The notes: a model not told the origin generated them from the sequence alone. A stretch of 64,000 nt of DNA from Snodgrassella sp. CFCC 13594 (GCF_001590725.1 NZ_LQXR01000003.1:86645-150644); one strand, 5' to 3'; shown: positions 38,949 to 48,967, counted from the first letter of the stretch. Numbers and translations: made by a program.

Positions 38949-40421
38949 TTATTTACGCCAATAGGCAGGCGTGAACAAGATAAAGACCGTAAAAATTTCC
39001 AAGCGCCCGAGCAGCATCACAGCAATACACAGCCATTTTTGGACATCATTGAGCTGAGCATAATTGCCGGAAGGGCCTACTGAACCCAAGCCCGGTCCTG
39101 CGTTGGTGATGCAGGCGATGACGGCCGTGAGTGAAGACATGAAATCCAAGCCGCTAATCATCATCATAAAGGTGAATGAGACCACTGTCATGAAATAAAC
39201 AAATACAAATGCCAAAACCGTCAGCGCCATGCGCTCGGGAATGTTATTGCCATTCACTTTGACGGTGCGCACGGCATTGGGGTGGAGCATCAACATCATT
39301 TCACGCAAACTGAACTTAAACAACACGATGGCGCGGATGGTTTTGATGCCGCCGCCGGTGGATCCTGCATTGGCCAATATGTTGGCCAGAAAAAACAACC
39401 ATAGTGAGGCAATTAGTGGCCATTTGGCAAAATCGGTATTGGCATACCCATTGGCCAAACCAATAGAAATGATATTGAAACCAGCATAACGCAGGGCATC
39501 AGCGAAATTATAAAAATTTTTCCACCACAAATACACGCTGACCCAAGCAATACTAAACAGCAACAAACAAAATAACACGCGCACTTCTTCATCACGCCAA
39601 TAATGCTTCAAGCTGCGATTGCGGAAGGCATAAAAATGATTGGTGAAGTTAATGGCCCCCAAAATGGTGGCAATGCTCAAAATAATTTCAATGGGCACTG
39701 AATTGAAATAGGCGATGCTGTTATCGTGCGTGGAAAATCCGCCCAAAGAAAATGCAGATAAAGCATGGCACAATGCATCGAACCAACTCATGCCGGCCAA
39801 GCGCAAGGCTATGAACGTGAGCAGGGTGAAAAACAAGTAAATCAGCCATAAATTTTTGGCGGTTTCAGAAATGCGCGGCGCCATTTTACTGTCTTTGTTG
39901 ATGCCCGGCATTTCAGCTTTGAAGAGCTGTGTGCCGCCCACGCCCAACATTGGCATGATGGCCACTGCCAATACAATAATACCCATGCCGCCCAACCAAT
40001 TGAGCATGCTGCGCCAGAAATTGAGAGATGGGGCCAGTGTATCCAAGCTGGTAATAACAGTGGCGCCAGTGGTGGTGAGGCCGGACACAGCTTCAAAATA
40101 GGCATCGGTAAAACTCATGCCAGGAATATACAAATACAACGGCAAGGCCGCCATTAAGGCAAACCCTACCCACAATAAAAACACCAATGTGAAGCCATCC
40201 CGTGGCCGCAGTTCACGGTTGTATCGTGCCGTAACCAACCAGACTATGGCTGACACCACAATGGTGATGATGGCGGTGTCGGCAAAAGCATAAAAGACAT
40301 CGTCTAAAAACAAATACGACACCAAGGTTGGGGCCAGCAACATCAGCGAAAATAGAAAACCGGTTTTCGCTAAAACATGGATAATTGGGGCAATTTTGTA
40401 GGCTATGCGACTGTTTTTCAT
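38949..40421 (-). CDS. trkH: Trk system potassium uptake protein TrkH
   Basis: Potassium-translocating membrane subunit of the Trk system. The four selectivity-filter loops can be read: SGLTTTGATVIT, SAFSLGGFSTHDN, ANAGSTGGGIKTI and TNAGPGLGSVGPS. The family landmarks WRSMLNWLGGMGIIVLAVAI and FKAEMPG are present. It is 490 residues, close to 483 in E. coli. It sits 31 bases after trkA and 30 before slt, all on the minus strand. Potassium uptake here needs TrkA as the nucleotide-binding gate, encoded next door. Confidence 0.96.
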   Translation of the reverse strand: MKNSRIAYKIAPIIHVLAKTGFLFSLMLLAPTLVSYLFLDDVFYAFADTAIITIVVSAIVWLVTARYNRELRPRDGFTLVFLLWVGFALMAALPLYLYIPGMSFTDAYFEAVSGLTTTGATVITSLDTLAPSLNFWRSMLNWLGGMGIIVLAVAIMPMLGVGGTQLFKAEMPGINKDSKMAPRISETAKNLWLIYLFFTLLTFIALRLAGMSWFDALCHALSAFSLGGFSTHDNSIAYFNSVPIEIILSIATILGAINFTNHFYAFRNRSLKHYWRDEEVRVLFCLLLFSIAWVSVYLWWKNFYNFADALRYAGFNIISIGLANGYANTDFAKWPLIASLWLFFLANILANAGSTGGGIKTIRAIVLFKFSLREMMLMLHPNAVRTVKVNGNNIPERMALTVLAFVFVYFMTVVSFTFMMMISGLDFMSSLTAVIACITNAGPGLGSVGPSGNYAQLNDVQKWLCIAVMLLGRLEIFTVFILFTPAYWRK

Positions 40422-40452
40422 GATGAGACAATCTTTCTGGCTTCAGGCAGCC

Positions 40453-41850
40453 TCAACCGAAAAAGCCCAGTTTTACTTGCACCAGTTTTTCCAATTCTTG
40501 CACCACACGGCGGCGTGCTACAAAGAAAATAATGTGGTCGCCATCGGCTAGAATAACATCGTGGTGGGCCATGATGACTTCATCGCCGCGCACCACTGCG
40601 GCAAAATAACAGCCATTGGGCAATTTGATCTCATCAGGCGTACGCCCAACCATTTTGGAGGTGTGTTTGTCGCCGTGGATCACCACTTCGATGGCCTCAG
40701 ATGCACCGCGGCGCAACGCGTGGACAGCCACCACATCACCGAGTCGAACATGCGCCAAAATTGAGCCGATGGTAATCAAATGAGGTGAAATCACGATATC
40801 AATGGCGTTGCCTTCGAGTAAATCGACATAGCTTGAGCGATTCACAATGGCCATTACTCGTTTGGCACCCAAATTTTTGGCCAGCATGCCTGACATGATG
40901 TTGTCTTCATCGTCATTGGTGAGTGCACAGAAAACGTCAATTTCATCAATGTATTCGCTATCAAGGAGACCTTCATCGGTGGCGCTGCCTTTGAGCACCA
41001 ACGCATTATTGAGGTTTTCAGCCAGCCATTCGGCCCGTTTGTGGTTGAATTCGATGATTTTGATGTCGAAACGGCTTTCCAGTTGTTTGGCCACGCGATA
41101 GCCAATGTTGCCACCGCCAGCAATCATCACCCTTCGCGTGCGTTGGGCATTGGGCCTCAATTCGCGCATGATGGTGTCGGTATGTTCGGTGGGCACCAGA
41201 ATAAACACTTCATCGCCTTCAATCAGTACGGTGCTGGGCGTGGGTACAATTAGGCGATTATTGCGATAAATGGCACAAATTTGGCAATCTACCTGCTCGG
41301 GCAGGTGATTGTGAATGTCGCCTAAAGGATTGCCCACCAGCAAACCGCCTTTCTGTGCGCGGATGACCACCATTCTGGCTTTGTCATCGGCAAAGCTCAA
41401 TACCTGTAAAGCACTGGTGTGTTTGAGTAGATTCACAATCTGTTCGGTGACCAATTGCTCAGGACTGATGGATTCAGTGATGTCAAACAAATCCAAACTG
41501 GATGGGTATTCGTCGTGTTCGGTGGTGAATTCCAAATATTCGCTGCGGCGGACTCGAGCAATGCGTCCTGGGGTGTTAAACAATACATTGGCCATGCGGC
41601 AGGCCACCATGTTGGTTTCGTCACTGCGGGTAACAGCCAAGATTAAATCCGCATCGGGTGCACCAGCTTGTTGTAGCGTCACAGGAGAGGCTGCATTGCC
41701 TTGAACGGTTTGAATGTCGAGCTTGGCTTTGAGTTTGCCTAAAGCTGAATCATCCACGTCAATGACGGTGATGTCATTATTGGGGGTCATGGCCAAAGTA
41801 CTGGCAATGGTCGAACCCACTTGGCCGCAGCCGAGTATCAATATTTTCAC
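40453..41850 (-). CDS. trkA: Trk system potassium uptake protein TrkA
   Basis: Cytoplasmic NAD(H)/ATP-binding regulator that gates TrkH. Two RCK units each carry a Rossmann motif (LILGCGQVGSTIA near residue 5 and IAGGGNIGYRVA near residue 240) and a TrkA_C domain. The GTG at 41850 (VKILILGCGQVG) is preferred because it matches the family N-terminus. An in-frame ATG at 41880 adds ten residues, and neither start has a strong ribosome site. A 9 bp hairpin (41863-41871 with 41877-41885) straddles the upstream ATG and might influence initiation. It is 465 residues, against 458 in E. coli. Confidence 0.93.
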   Translation of the reverse strand: MKILILGCGQVGSTIASTLAMTPNNDITVIDVDDSALGKLKAKLDIQTVQGNAASPVTLQQAGAPDADLILAVTRSDETNMVACRMANVLFNTPGRIARVRRSEYLEFTTEHDEYPSSLDLFDITESISPEQLVTEQIVNLLKHTSALQVLSFADDKARMVVIRAQKGGLLVGNPLGDIHNHLPEQVDCQICAIYRNNRLIVPTPSTVLIEGDEVFILVPTEHTDTIMRELRPNAQRTRRVMIAGGGNIGYRVAKQLESRFDIKIIEFNHKRAEWLAENLNNALVLKGSATDEGLLDSEYIDEIDVFCALTNDDEDNIMSGMLAKNLGAKRVMAIVNRSSYVDLLEGNAIDIVISPHLITIGSILAHVRLGDVVAVHALRRGASEAIEVVIHGDKHTSKMVGRTPDEIKLPNGCYFAAVVRGDEVIMAHHDVILADGDHIIFFVARRRVVQELEKLVQVKLGFFG

Positions 41851-42122
41851 GAGATAAAAGCACAATAATGGTTTGGCCATTATTGTATAGCGAGTTGGTA
41901 CGCCATGCCAAAGGCGTTTCCGTTTTCAGGCAACCTCGTGGCGCTGATGGGTTGGGTTGACACAAATGATCAAGCTACCTAAACCAAACCCATGCTTAGC
42001 CTGACTCAAAACTATTCAATGATCCGAAAAAATCGGTAGAATAACCGCGCGATATGCAGCACGCCAAAACACAAAATCGACAATCACAAGTCGATAACAA
42101 TCATGAATACTTAGGAACCACC

Positions 42123-43649
42123 ATGACCGTGATTAAGCAAGAAGACTTTATTCAAAGCATCGCCGATGCTTTTCAGTTTATCAGTTATTATCACCCCAAA
42201 GACTATATTCAGGCGTTAACTCGAGCGTGGGAAAAAGAGGAAAACCCAGCAGCCAAAGATGCGATGACGCAGATTTTGGTCAACAGCCGCATGTGTGCCG
42301 AAGGGCATCGTCCTATTTGCCAAGATACCGGCATTGCCACCGTGTTTTTGAAAGTGGGGATGGACGTGCAATGGGATGCTGAATTGAGTGTACAAGATAT
42401 GGTCAATGAAGGGGTGCGCCGCGCCTACACCAATCCCGAAAATACTTTGCGTGCTTCAGTTTTGGCGGATCCCGCTGGTAAACGTCAAAATACCAAAGAC
42501 AATACGCCTGCGGTGGTGCATATGGAAATTGTTAAGGGCGATAAACTGGCCGTGACGTGTGCAGCTAAAGGTGGCGGCTCTGAAAACAAATCCAAGTTGG
42601 TGATGCTGAATCCTTCGGATTCAATTGTCGATTGGGTATTGAAAACCGTGCCCACTATGGGGGCTGGCTGGTGTCCACCGGGTATTTTGGGTATTGGCAT
42701 TGGTGGCACGCCGGAAAAAGCTGCACTGTTGGCCAAAGAATCGCTGATGAGTCATGTTGATATTCATGAGTTGCAGGACAAAGCCCAATCTGGGGCCGAA
42801 TTAAACACGGTAGAAAAGCTGCGCTTGGAATTGTATGAGAAGGTCAATGCTCTGGGGATTGGTGCCCAAGGTTTGGGCGGGTTGACCACGGTATTGGATG
42901 TGAAAATTCTTGATTACCCAACTCATGCAGCATCTAAGCCGGTTGCGATGATTCCCAATTGTGCTGCTACACGCCACGTCGAATTTGAATTAGATGGCTC
43001 AGGTCCGGTTGAATTGCAGGCGCCAAGCTTGGAAGATTGGCCAGACATTACCTACAGCCCAGACAATGGACGTCGGGTGAATTTGGATACACTCACTAAA
43101 GCCGATGTTGCCGATTGGAAAATAGGCGATGTATTGCTCTTAAACGGCAAAATATATACAGGCCGGGATGCAGCACACAAACGCATGGTGGACATGTTGA
43201 ATCGTGGCGAACAGCTGCCGGTGGACTTTACCAATAAATTGATTTATTACGTAGGCCCTGTTGATCCTGTTGGGGATGAAGTGGTTGGTCCCGCTGGCCC
43301 CACCACGGCTACGCGCATGGATAAATTTACACGACAGATGCTTGAGCAAACTGGTTTATTGGGCATGATCGGTAAATCAGAGCGTGGGGCAGCTGCGTGT
43401 GAAGCGATAGCAGACAATCATGCGGTGTATTTGATGGCGGTGGGCGGTTCGGCTTATTTGGTGTCCAAGGCCATTAAGAAAGCGCGTGTGGTGGCTTTTG
43501 CTGAATTGGGGATGGAAGCCATCTATGAGTTTGAGGTAAAGGACATGCCGGTGACGGTAGCCGTCGATAGTCAAGGTAAGTCGGTGCATGCCATTGCGCC
43601 TAAGCAGTGGCAGGCGAGAATTGGCCTGATTCCAGTGATGGCTGAATAA
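42123..43649 (+). CDS. Fumarate hydratase, class I (iron-sulfur)
   Basis: Oxygen-sensitive fumarase of the citric acid cycle. The three [4Fe-4S] ligands are visible at the spacing known for this family: Cys66 in RPICQDTG, Cys184 in GAGWCPPG and Cys280 in IPNCAATRH. The C-terminal domain has GKSERGAAACEAIADNH. It is a single-chain form of 508 residues, shorter than E. coli FumA (548). The start at 42123 has AGGA at good spacing; the ORF continues 23 codons upstream without support. It is monocistronic, followed by a DUS and a terminator. Confidence 0.93.
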   Translation: MTVIKQEDFIQSIADAFQFISYYHPKDYIQALTRAWEKEENPAAKDAMTQILVNSRMCAEGHRPICQDTGIATVFLKVGMDVQWDAELSVQDMVNEGVRRAYTNPENTLRASVLADPAGKRQNTKDNTPAVVHMEIVKGDKLAVTCAAKGGGSENKSKLVMLNPSDSIVDWVLKTVPTMGAGWCPPGILGIGIGGTPEKAALLAKESLMSHVDIHELQDKAQSGAELNTVEKLRLELYEKVNALGIGAQGLGGLTTVLDVKILDYPTHAASKPVAMIPNCAATRHVEFELDGSGPVELQAPSLEDWPDITYSPDNGRRVNLDTLTKADVADWKIGDVLLLNGKIYTGRDAAHKRMVDMLNRGEQLPVDFTNKLIYYVGPVDPVGDEVVGPAGPTTATRMDKFTRQMLEQTGLLGMIGKSERGAAACEAIADNHAVYLMAVGGSAYLVSKAIKKARVVAFAELGMEAIYEFEVKDMPVTVAVDSQGKSVHAIAPKQWQARIGLIPVMAE

Positions 43650-43686
43650 TAAATACAGCAAAATCCAGATTAAAAAATTTTCAGGC

Positions 43687-43715
43687 AGCCCAAACATGAG
43701 TTTGGGCTATTTTTT
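43687..43715 (+). terminator. Terminator after fumarase
   Basis: AGCCCAAAC (43687-43695), loop ATGA, GTTTGGGCT (43700-43708), then a T run. It overlaps a DUS (TTTCAGGCAGCC), which supplies part of the left arm. Confidence 0.85.
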
Positions 43716-43788
43716 GTTGCTTCATTGTGTTTTTTATAGTGCTTAATAGGTGCTTATTTGAGCCGATCAAATTTTGTGCTTTGGCGCC

Positions 43789-43818
43789 CTTGACATTTTT
43801 TCGCTTACGCCCATATAT
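43789..43818 (+). promoter_or_regulatory. Sigma-32-like heat-shock promoter of clpB
   Basis: CTTGACA (43789-43795), a 14-base spacer and CCCATATA (43810-43817) match the sigma-32 consensus CTTGAAA-N13-15-CCCCATnT closely. It is 34 bases before the clpB start. ClpB is a classic RpoH-dependent gene, which supports the reading. Confidence 0.6.
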
Positions 43819-43851
43819 CTTATCAATTAACCAGAATAAAGGATGAGTCTT

Positions 43852-46424
43852 ATGCGATTTGACAAATTGACCGCCAAATTTCAACAAGCTTTGCAAGATG
43901 GACAAAGTATGGCGCTGGCTCAAGATGCAGGCTATTTGGAAGCCGTGCATGTGTTAAAAGCATTATTGGATGACAATGATAGTGGAACAGCTGCATTGCT
44001 GGCGCACGCTGGCATCAATGTTGCTCAGGTCAAACAGGGCATTCAAGCCGCCATTCAAGCTCTGCCTAAGGTATCCGGGCAAGGCGGAGAAATTCTACCA
44101 AGCACAGAATTACAGCATATTTTGAATTTAATGGACAAAGCAGCGGCAAAGCGTGGTGATAGCTATATTGCCAGTGAATTGTTTTTGTTGGCTGCGGTGC
44201 AAGAAAACGGCAAAACTGGCGCTATTTTGAAACAAGCGGGCGCCACTGAGCTTGGATTGAATACGGCGATTGATGCCGTAAGAGGAGGCGCTAGCGTGGA
44301 TAATCCCAATGCCGAAGATCAGCGTGAAGCGCTGAAAAAATACACCACCGATTTAACCGAACGCGCCCGCAATGGTAAGCTTGACCCAGTGATTGGTCGT
44401 GATGACGAAATCCGTCGTGCCATTTTGGTGCTGGAACGACGCACCAAAAATAATCCTGTCCTGATTGGTGAACCCGGTGTGGGGAAAACCGCCATTGTAG
44501 AAGGTTTGGCGCAACGCATGGTCAATGGTGAGGTACCGGACTCGCTGAAAAACAAACGGTTGTTGGTGTTGGATTTGGCCGGATTGATTGCGGGCGCTAA
44601 ATTTCGAGGTGAGTTTGAAGAACGCTTGAAATCGGTGTTAAGCGATTTAGCTAAAGATGATGGCAATACGCTGATTTTTATTGATGAAATTCACACGCTG
44701 GTGGGTGCTGGTAAAGCCGATGGTGCGATGGATGCGGGTAATATGCTCAAACCCGCATTGGCTCGGGGCGAATTACACTGTATTGGTGCCACCACTTTGG
44801 ATGAATACCGCCAGTACATTGAAAAAGATCCAGCACTGGAGCGCCGTTTCCAGAAGGTCTTGGTGAATGAGCCTTCAGTTGAGGATACCATTGCTATTTT
44901 GCGTGGCTTGCAAGAACGTTATGAAATATACCATGGTGTGGAAATCACCGATCCGGCAATTGTGGCCGCAGCTGAATTGTCTAATCGCTACATCACGGAC
45001 CGTTTTTTACCCGATAAAGCCATTGACTTGGTGGATGAAGCAGCATCTTTAATTAAGGTGGAAAGCCAATCAATGCCGGAAAGCATGGATAAGCTCAAAC
45101 GCCGCGAAATTCAATTGGAAATCGAACGCGCGTCGTTGTCGAAAGAAACTGATGAGCCAGCAAGAAGCGTTTGGCGTTGTTGGATGAAGAGTTGGATAAC
45201 GTAAAACGTGAATTTGCCAATTTGGAAGAAATTTGGAAAGCTGAGCGTGCTAAGGCACAAGGCAGCGTGGCCATCAAGGAACAGATAGACCAACTTAAGG
45301 TGAAAATGGCGGCGCTACAGCGCGAAGGTAAATGGGAAGATTTGGCCAAGCTGCAATATGAAGAGTTGCCTAAATTAGAGGCCCAGCTTCAGGCAGCCGA
45401 CAGCAATCAAGGCGATGCTCAACCCAATAAGCTGTTGCGTACCAAAGTGGGCTCTGAAGAAATTGCTGAAATCGTATCCCGCATGACTGGTATTCCTGTG
45501 ACCAAAATGATGGAAGGCGAGCGCGAAAAGTTGCTGAAAATTGAAGATGTGTTGCATAACCGCGTAGTTGGGCAAGACGAAGCGGTGCGCGCCGTGGCTG
45601 ATGCCATCCGACGCTCGCGTGCTGGGTTAGCCGATCCCAATAAACCTTATGGTAGCTTTTTGTTTCTGGGCCCAACGGGTGTGGGCAAAACTGAGTTGTG
45701 CAAGACCTTGGCCAGCTTTTTGTTTGATAGCGAAGACCATCTAATTCGTATCGATATGTCAGAATTCATGGAAAAACATTCGGTGGCACGATTGATTGGT
45801 GCGCCTCCAGGCTATGTAGGCTATGAAGAAGGCGGTTATTTAACGGAACAAGTTCGGCGCAAACCTTATAGCGTGATTTTGTTGGATGAGGTTGAAAAAG
45901 CGCATCCAGACGTGTTTAATATTTTGTTGCAAGTATTGGATGATGGCCGTTTAACCGACGGGCAAGGGCGTACGGTAGACTTCAAAAATACAGTGATTGT
46001 GATGACGTCGAATATGGGCAGTCAGCACATCCAAGACATGGCCGCAGATGATTATGAAGCCATCAAGGCTGTGGTTATGGAAGACGTGAAACAGCATTTC
46101 CGTCCCGAACTGATCAATCGTATTGACGAAGTGGTGGTATTCCACAGCTTAAATCAAGCCAATATCCGCGCGATTGCCAATATTCAGTTGCACAGTCTGC
46201 GTAAACGCTTGGAAAGCATGGATTTGCATTTGCAGGTTGATGAAGCAGCACTGGATGCTATTGCCCAAGCTGGTTTCGACCCCGTTTATGGCGCGCGTCC
46301 TTTGAAACGAGCAATCCAAACCGAAATAGAAAATCCATTGGCGAAAAGATTGTTGGCTGGTGGCTATGCGCCGGATAGCACCATTATGGTGACGGTTAAG
46401 GACGGCCATTTGGCCTTTGAATAA
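43852..46424 (+). CDS. clpB: Chaperone ClpB (one frameshift in this sequence)
   Basis: AAA+ disaggregase that works with DnaK. The start [18 protein letters not shown] at 43852 follows AAAGGA. Domains: the N domain, the first ATPase with GEPGVGKT (206-213) and [22 protein letters not shown], the coiled-coil middle domain, and the second ATPase with [26 protein letters not shown] and [10 protein letters not shown]. The frame breaks in the middle domain: one G is missing at 45156, and GAGGCC restores [18 protein letters not shown], the exact family sequence. Corrected length is about 857 residues, the same as E. coli. A genuine loss is unlikely because everything on both sides is intact. Confidence 0.93.
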
Positions 46425-46446
46425 ATTGGCATGATGTTTTGCGATA

Positions 46447-46476
46447 AAAAACGGGCGATAATCATCGTCCGTTTTT
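46447..46476 (+). terminator. Terminator after clpB
   Basis: AAAACGGGCGAT (46448-46459), loop AATC, ATCGTCCGTTTTT (46464-46476). The stem has one G-T pair. It lies 23 bases after the clpB stop. Confidence 0.75.
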
Positions 46477-46489
46477 ATGGGGATGAGAG

Positions 46490-47440
46490 ATGAAGCGAGT
46501 CAATCAATATAGTGCCAGCTTGCTGGCATTCTTGTGTTGTTTTTCCACGGCGATTCAGGCCGTGGAAACCATTGCCACCGTCGATATAGCGCAATTACGG
46601 CCAACACAAATGAGCTTGGGATTTGATGAAGTTAGGTTGAATGCACAGCAATATCGACTGCATCCTCAGAAAATGTTTGAAGATTATTGTCAAGACAATG
46701 GGGGCGGCAAGCTTCTGCATGCAGGTTCAAAGGCCAGTTTGACAGATCCTGCATCGTTTTCTTGTCAACAGCCTATGGGTACGCGAGTTAATGACATCAA
46801 ATCCGCCGTATTGGCACCCGATGGGCATTATTATCTAACCGATGGCCATCATTCGGTGAGTGCTTATCGAGCAATTTATACCCAAGCTGGTGTTCCCATG
46901 CGTGTGCGTGTGACTCAAGATTTGCGCTACCTACCCAATATGTCTTCATTTTGGCAATACCTTCAACAACACCATCTAAGCTGGCTGCCTGAAAAAAAAA
47001 TGATGCCTAATACATTGCCGACACACATAGGCATGGCAGATTTGAATAATGATGTTTATCGTTCGGTGGTTTACTTTTTACGTAAAGTAGCCTATCAGCG
47101 TCCCCATAATCCGCCTCCGTTTTTGGAGTTTTATTTGGCCGATTGGCTGCGCCAGCACCTACCCGTACCAGACGAGATGACATGCCATTCAGAGTCATAC
47201 AAGATGTATGTGCAACAAGCTGCTTTGGTGCTAACTCAAGCTGATAAACAACAAGCCAGCAGCCAACGACCCGGCGCACCATCTCTGGCACAATTGGGGG
47301 TTTATGATCAAGTGAACCAAGTGCAGCTAAACAAACTATTAGCAAAACACGGTAAACTGGATCGTTTGTTTCAATTGCCTGATCAGCGTGAAAACGGATG
47401 TTGCGGCACAACAATACATTCGGCATGCTCAGGCTTATAA
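46490..47440 (+). CDS. Secreted ParB/sulfiredoxin-fold protein (ParBc_2-like)
   Basis: The signal peptide (MKRVNQYSASLLAFLCCFSTAIQA, cleavage likely before VETIA) sends the protein to the periplasm. The central domain has DIAQLRPTQMSLGFDEV, then YYLTDGHHSVSAYRAIY, whose DGHH resembles the ParB/Srx catalytic-site motif, as in Pfam ParBc_2 (putative ParB-like nuclease, from memory). It is 316 residues. The function of secreted members is unknown. The last 20 residues (ENGCCGTTIHSACSGL) look unnatural. Another frame continues as VKTDVAAQQYIRHAQAYNLKK to a stop at about 47453, so a one-base indel near 47388 is possible but not in a homopolymer. It is 50 bases after the clpB terminator. Confidence 0.6.
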   Translation: MKRVNQYSASLLAFLCCFSTAIQAVETIATVDIAQLRPTQMSLGFDEVRLNAQQYRLHPQKMFEDYCQDNGGGKLLHAGSKASLTDPASFSCQQPMGTRVNDIKSAVLAPDGHYYLTDGHHSVSAYRAIYTQAGVPMRVRVTQDLRYLPNMSSFWQYLQQHHLSWLPEKKMMPNTLPTHIGMADLNNDVYRSVVYFLRKVAYQRPHNPPPFLEFYLADWLRQHLPVPDEMTCHSESYKMYVQQAALVLTQADKQQASSQRPGAPSLAQLGVYDQVNQVQLNKLLAKHGKLDRLFQLPDQRENGCCGTTIHSACSGL

Positions 47441-47473
47441 TTTAAAAAAATAACCATCCTGCGGAGAAATGGC

Positions 47474-48439
47474 ATGTTTGATTGGTTCGGCACCCACAAT
47501 ACCAGCAGCGGTATGACGGCTTTTGTTACCCATTCGGCTTGCTTTGGCCACAATATGGGTGAAGGGCATCCCGAAGCCCCCGAGCGTATTGCCGCCATTA
47601 AAGACAGATTGATGGCAGCTCAATTGATGGATTATTTGCAAGAAGTGGATGCCGATGAGGTCACAGAAGTGCAACTGGCAAGGGTGCATCCGCCGCGCCA
47701 CATCCGTTATTTAGAATCGGTGTCACCGCACGTGGGCACCTTTCGGGTGGATACGGATACCGCCATGAACAGTGGCACACTCACCGCTGCTCGTTATTCT
47801 GCAGGAGCAGTAGTGAAGGCGGTGAATTTGGTGATGGCGGGTAAGGCACCCAATGCATTTTGCGCCATCCGTCCCCCTGGTCATCATGCGGAAAGCGAAA
47901 AAGCCATGGGGTTCTGTTTCTTCAATAATGTCGCAATCGGCGCCATGCATGCCATTGCCGAATATCGATTGAAGCGGGTGGCCATCATTGATTTTGATGT
48001 GCACCATGGCAATGGCACTGAAGAAATTTTTAAAGACGATGATCGGGTGATGTTGTGCTCCAGTTTCCAGCATCCTTTTTTTCCTTATTGCGGCGATAAA
48101 CCCATCGGTAGTAATCCCCATATTGTGAACGTCCCGATGCCATCAGGTACCCGCGGTGATGCATTTCGCAATATGGTCGACAATGAATGGATGCCACGCT
48201 TACATGAGTTTCAGCCAGAACTGGTGTTGATTTGTGCGGGCTTTGATGCGCATTTGGAAGACGATATGGGGAATTTTGGTTTGGTGGAAGCTGATTACGC
48301 ATGGATAACCGAGCGCATTATGCAGATTGCACAGCTTTATTGCCGGGGTCGTATCGTATCGGTTTTAGAAGGTGGTTATGATTTGTCATCTTTGGCTCGC
48401 AGCGTGGCCAGCCACATTAAAGTACTGGCCATGGTGTGA
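47474..48439 (+). CDS. Histone deacetylase superfamily amidohydrolase
   Basis: Zinc-dependent deacetylase of the HDAC/acetylpolyamine amidohydrolase/AcuC family. Motifs: HPEAPERIAAI near the N-terminus, AIRPPGHHAESEKAMGFCFFNNVA, zinc ligands in IIDFDVHHGNGTEEIF, LICAGFDAH (third ligand) and VLEGGYDLSSL. It is 321 residues. The substrate (acetylpolyamine, acetyl-lysine or another amide) cannot be decided. The start at 47474 has GGAGAA upstream; MTAFVTHSAC at 47513 is the alternative. It follows the ParB-like gene by 33 bases and may share its transcript. Confidence 0.85.
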   Translation: MFDWFGTHNTSSGMTAFVTHSACFGHNMGEGHPEAPERIAAIKDRLMAAQLMDYLQEVDADEVTEVQLARVHPPRHIRYLESVSPHVGTFRVDTDTAMNSGTLTAARYSAGAVVKAVNLVMAGKAPNAFCAIRPPGHHAESEKAMGFCFFNNVAIGAMHAIAEYRLKRVAIIDFDVHHGNGTEEIFKDDDRVMLCSSFQHPFFPYCGDKPIGSNPHIVNVPMPSGTRGDAFRNMVDNEWMPRLHEFQPELVLICAGFDAHLEDDMGNFGLVEADYAWITERIMQIAQLYCRGRIVSVLEGGYDLSSLARSVASHIKVLAMV

Positions 48440-48462
48440 TCAATATTGATATGGATTCGATC

Positions 48463-48499
48463 AAATAGGCTGCCTGAATGATGTTCAGGCAGCCTATTT
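48463..48499 (+). terminator. DUS-pair terminator after the HDAC-family gene
   Basis: AAATAGGCTGCCTGAA (48463-48478), a five-base loop and TTCAGGCAGCCTATTT (48484-48499) make a perfect 16 bp stem built from two complete uptake sequences. Confidence 0.8.
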
Positions 48500-48762
48500 A
48501 TCAAGAGAAACCAATTCAATTCATAAAAAACGGCACATTGAGTCGGCAGTTGTTTGTCTGCGTTTTTGTGTATTGTTTTTGCGTATTTTGGTGTTGGGTT
48601 TACTGCTGTGTAAGGCAAAGCTGCGATGATCTATTGCTTGGTTTGGGCTGGCTTATGTGAAATTTTTAGCGTAAAGCATCAATTTGTAGTGCATTCGATA
48701 AATATGCCTGCATCGCGTGAAACCGCATTATTATATTGTTTGCGGGGCGGGCTGCACCGATA

Positions 48763-48789
48763 AAAAAAGCCACCTGAGGTACAGGTGGC
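48763..48789 (-). terminator. Second minus-strand terminator beyond infA
   Basis: GCCACCTG (48769-48776) and CAGGTGGC (48782-48789) with a five-base loop; on the minus strand the stem is followed by seven T. It is 110 bases downstream of the infA terminator, with no clear gene between them. Confidence 0.7.
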
Positions 48790-48892
48790 GAAGCAAAGGG
48801 ACGAATCATAAAAAGTAATCATCAATGCGATGGCTGATCGCCTTGATGTCACCATTGTGTCTTGATATCGTGACAAACTAATGACAGTAAAC

Positions 48893-48913
48893 AAAAAAGC
48901 CGCCGATGGCGGC
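48893..48913 (-). terminator. Terminator of infA
   Basis: GCCGCC (48899-48904), loop GAT, GGCGGC (48908-48913). On the minus strand it is followed by TTTTTT. It is about 55 bases after the infA stop. Confidence 0.75.
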
Positions 48914-48967
48914 GGTAAGCAACCTATAGCGATCCGAAATGCAGAACCAGTAGGTTGCTGATGATCA

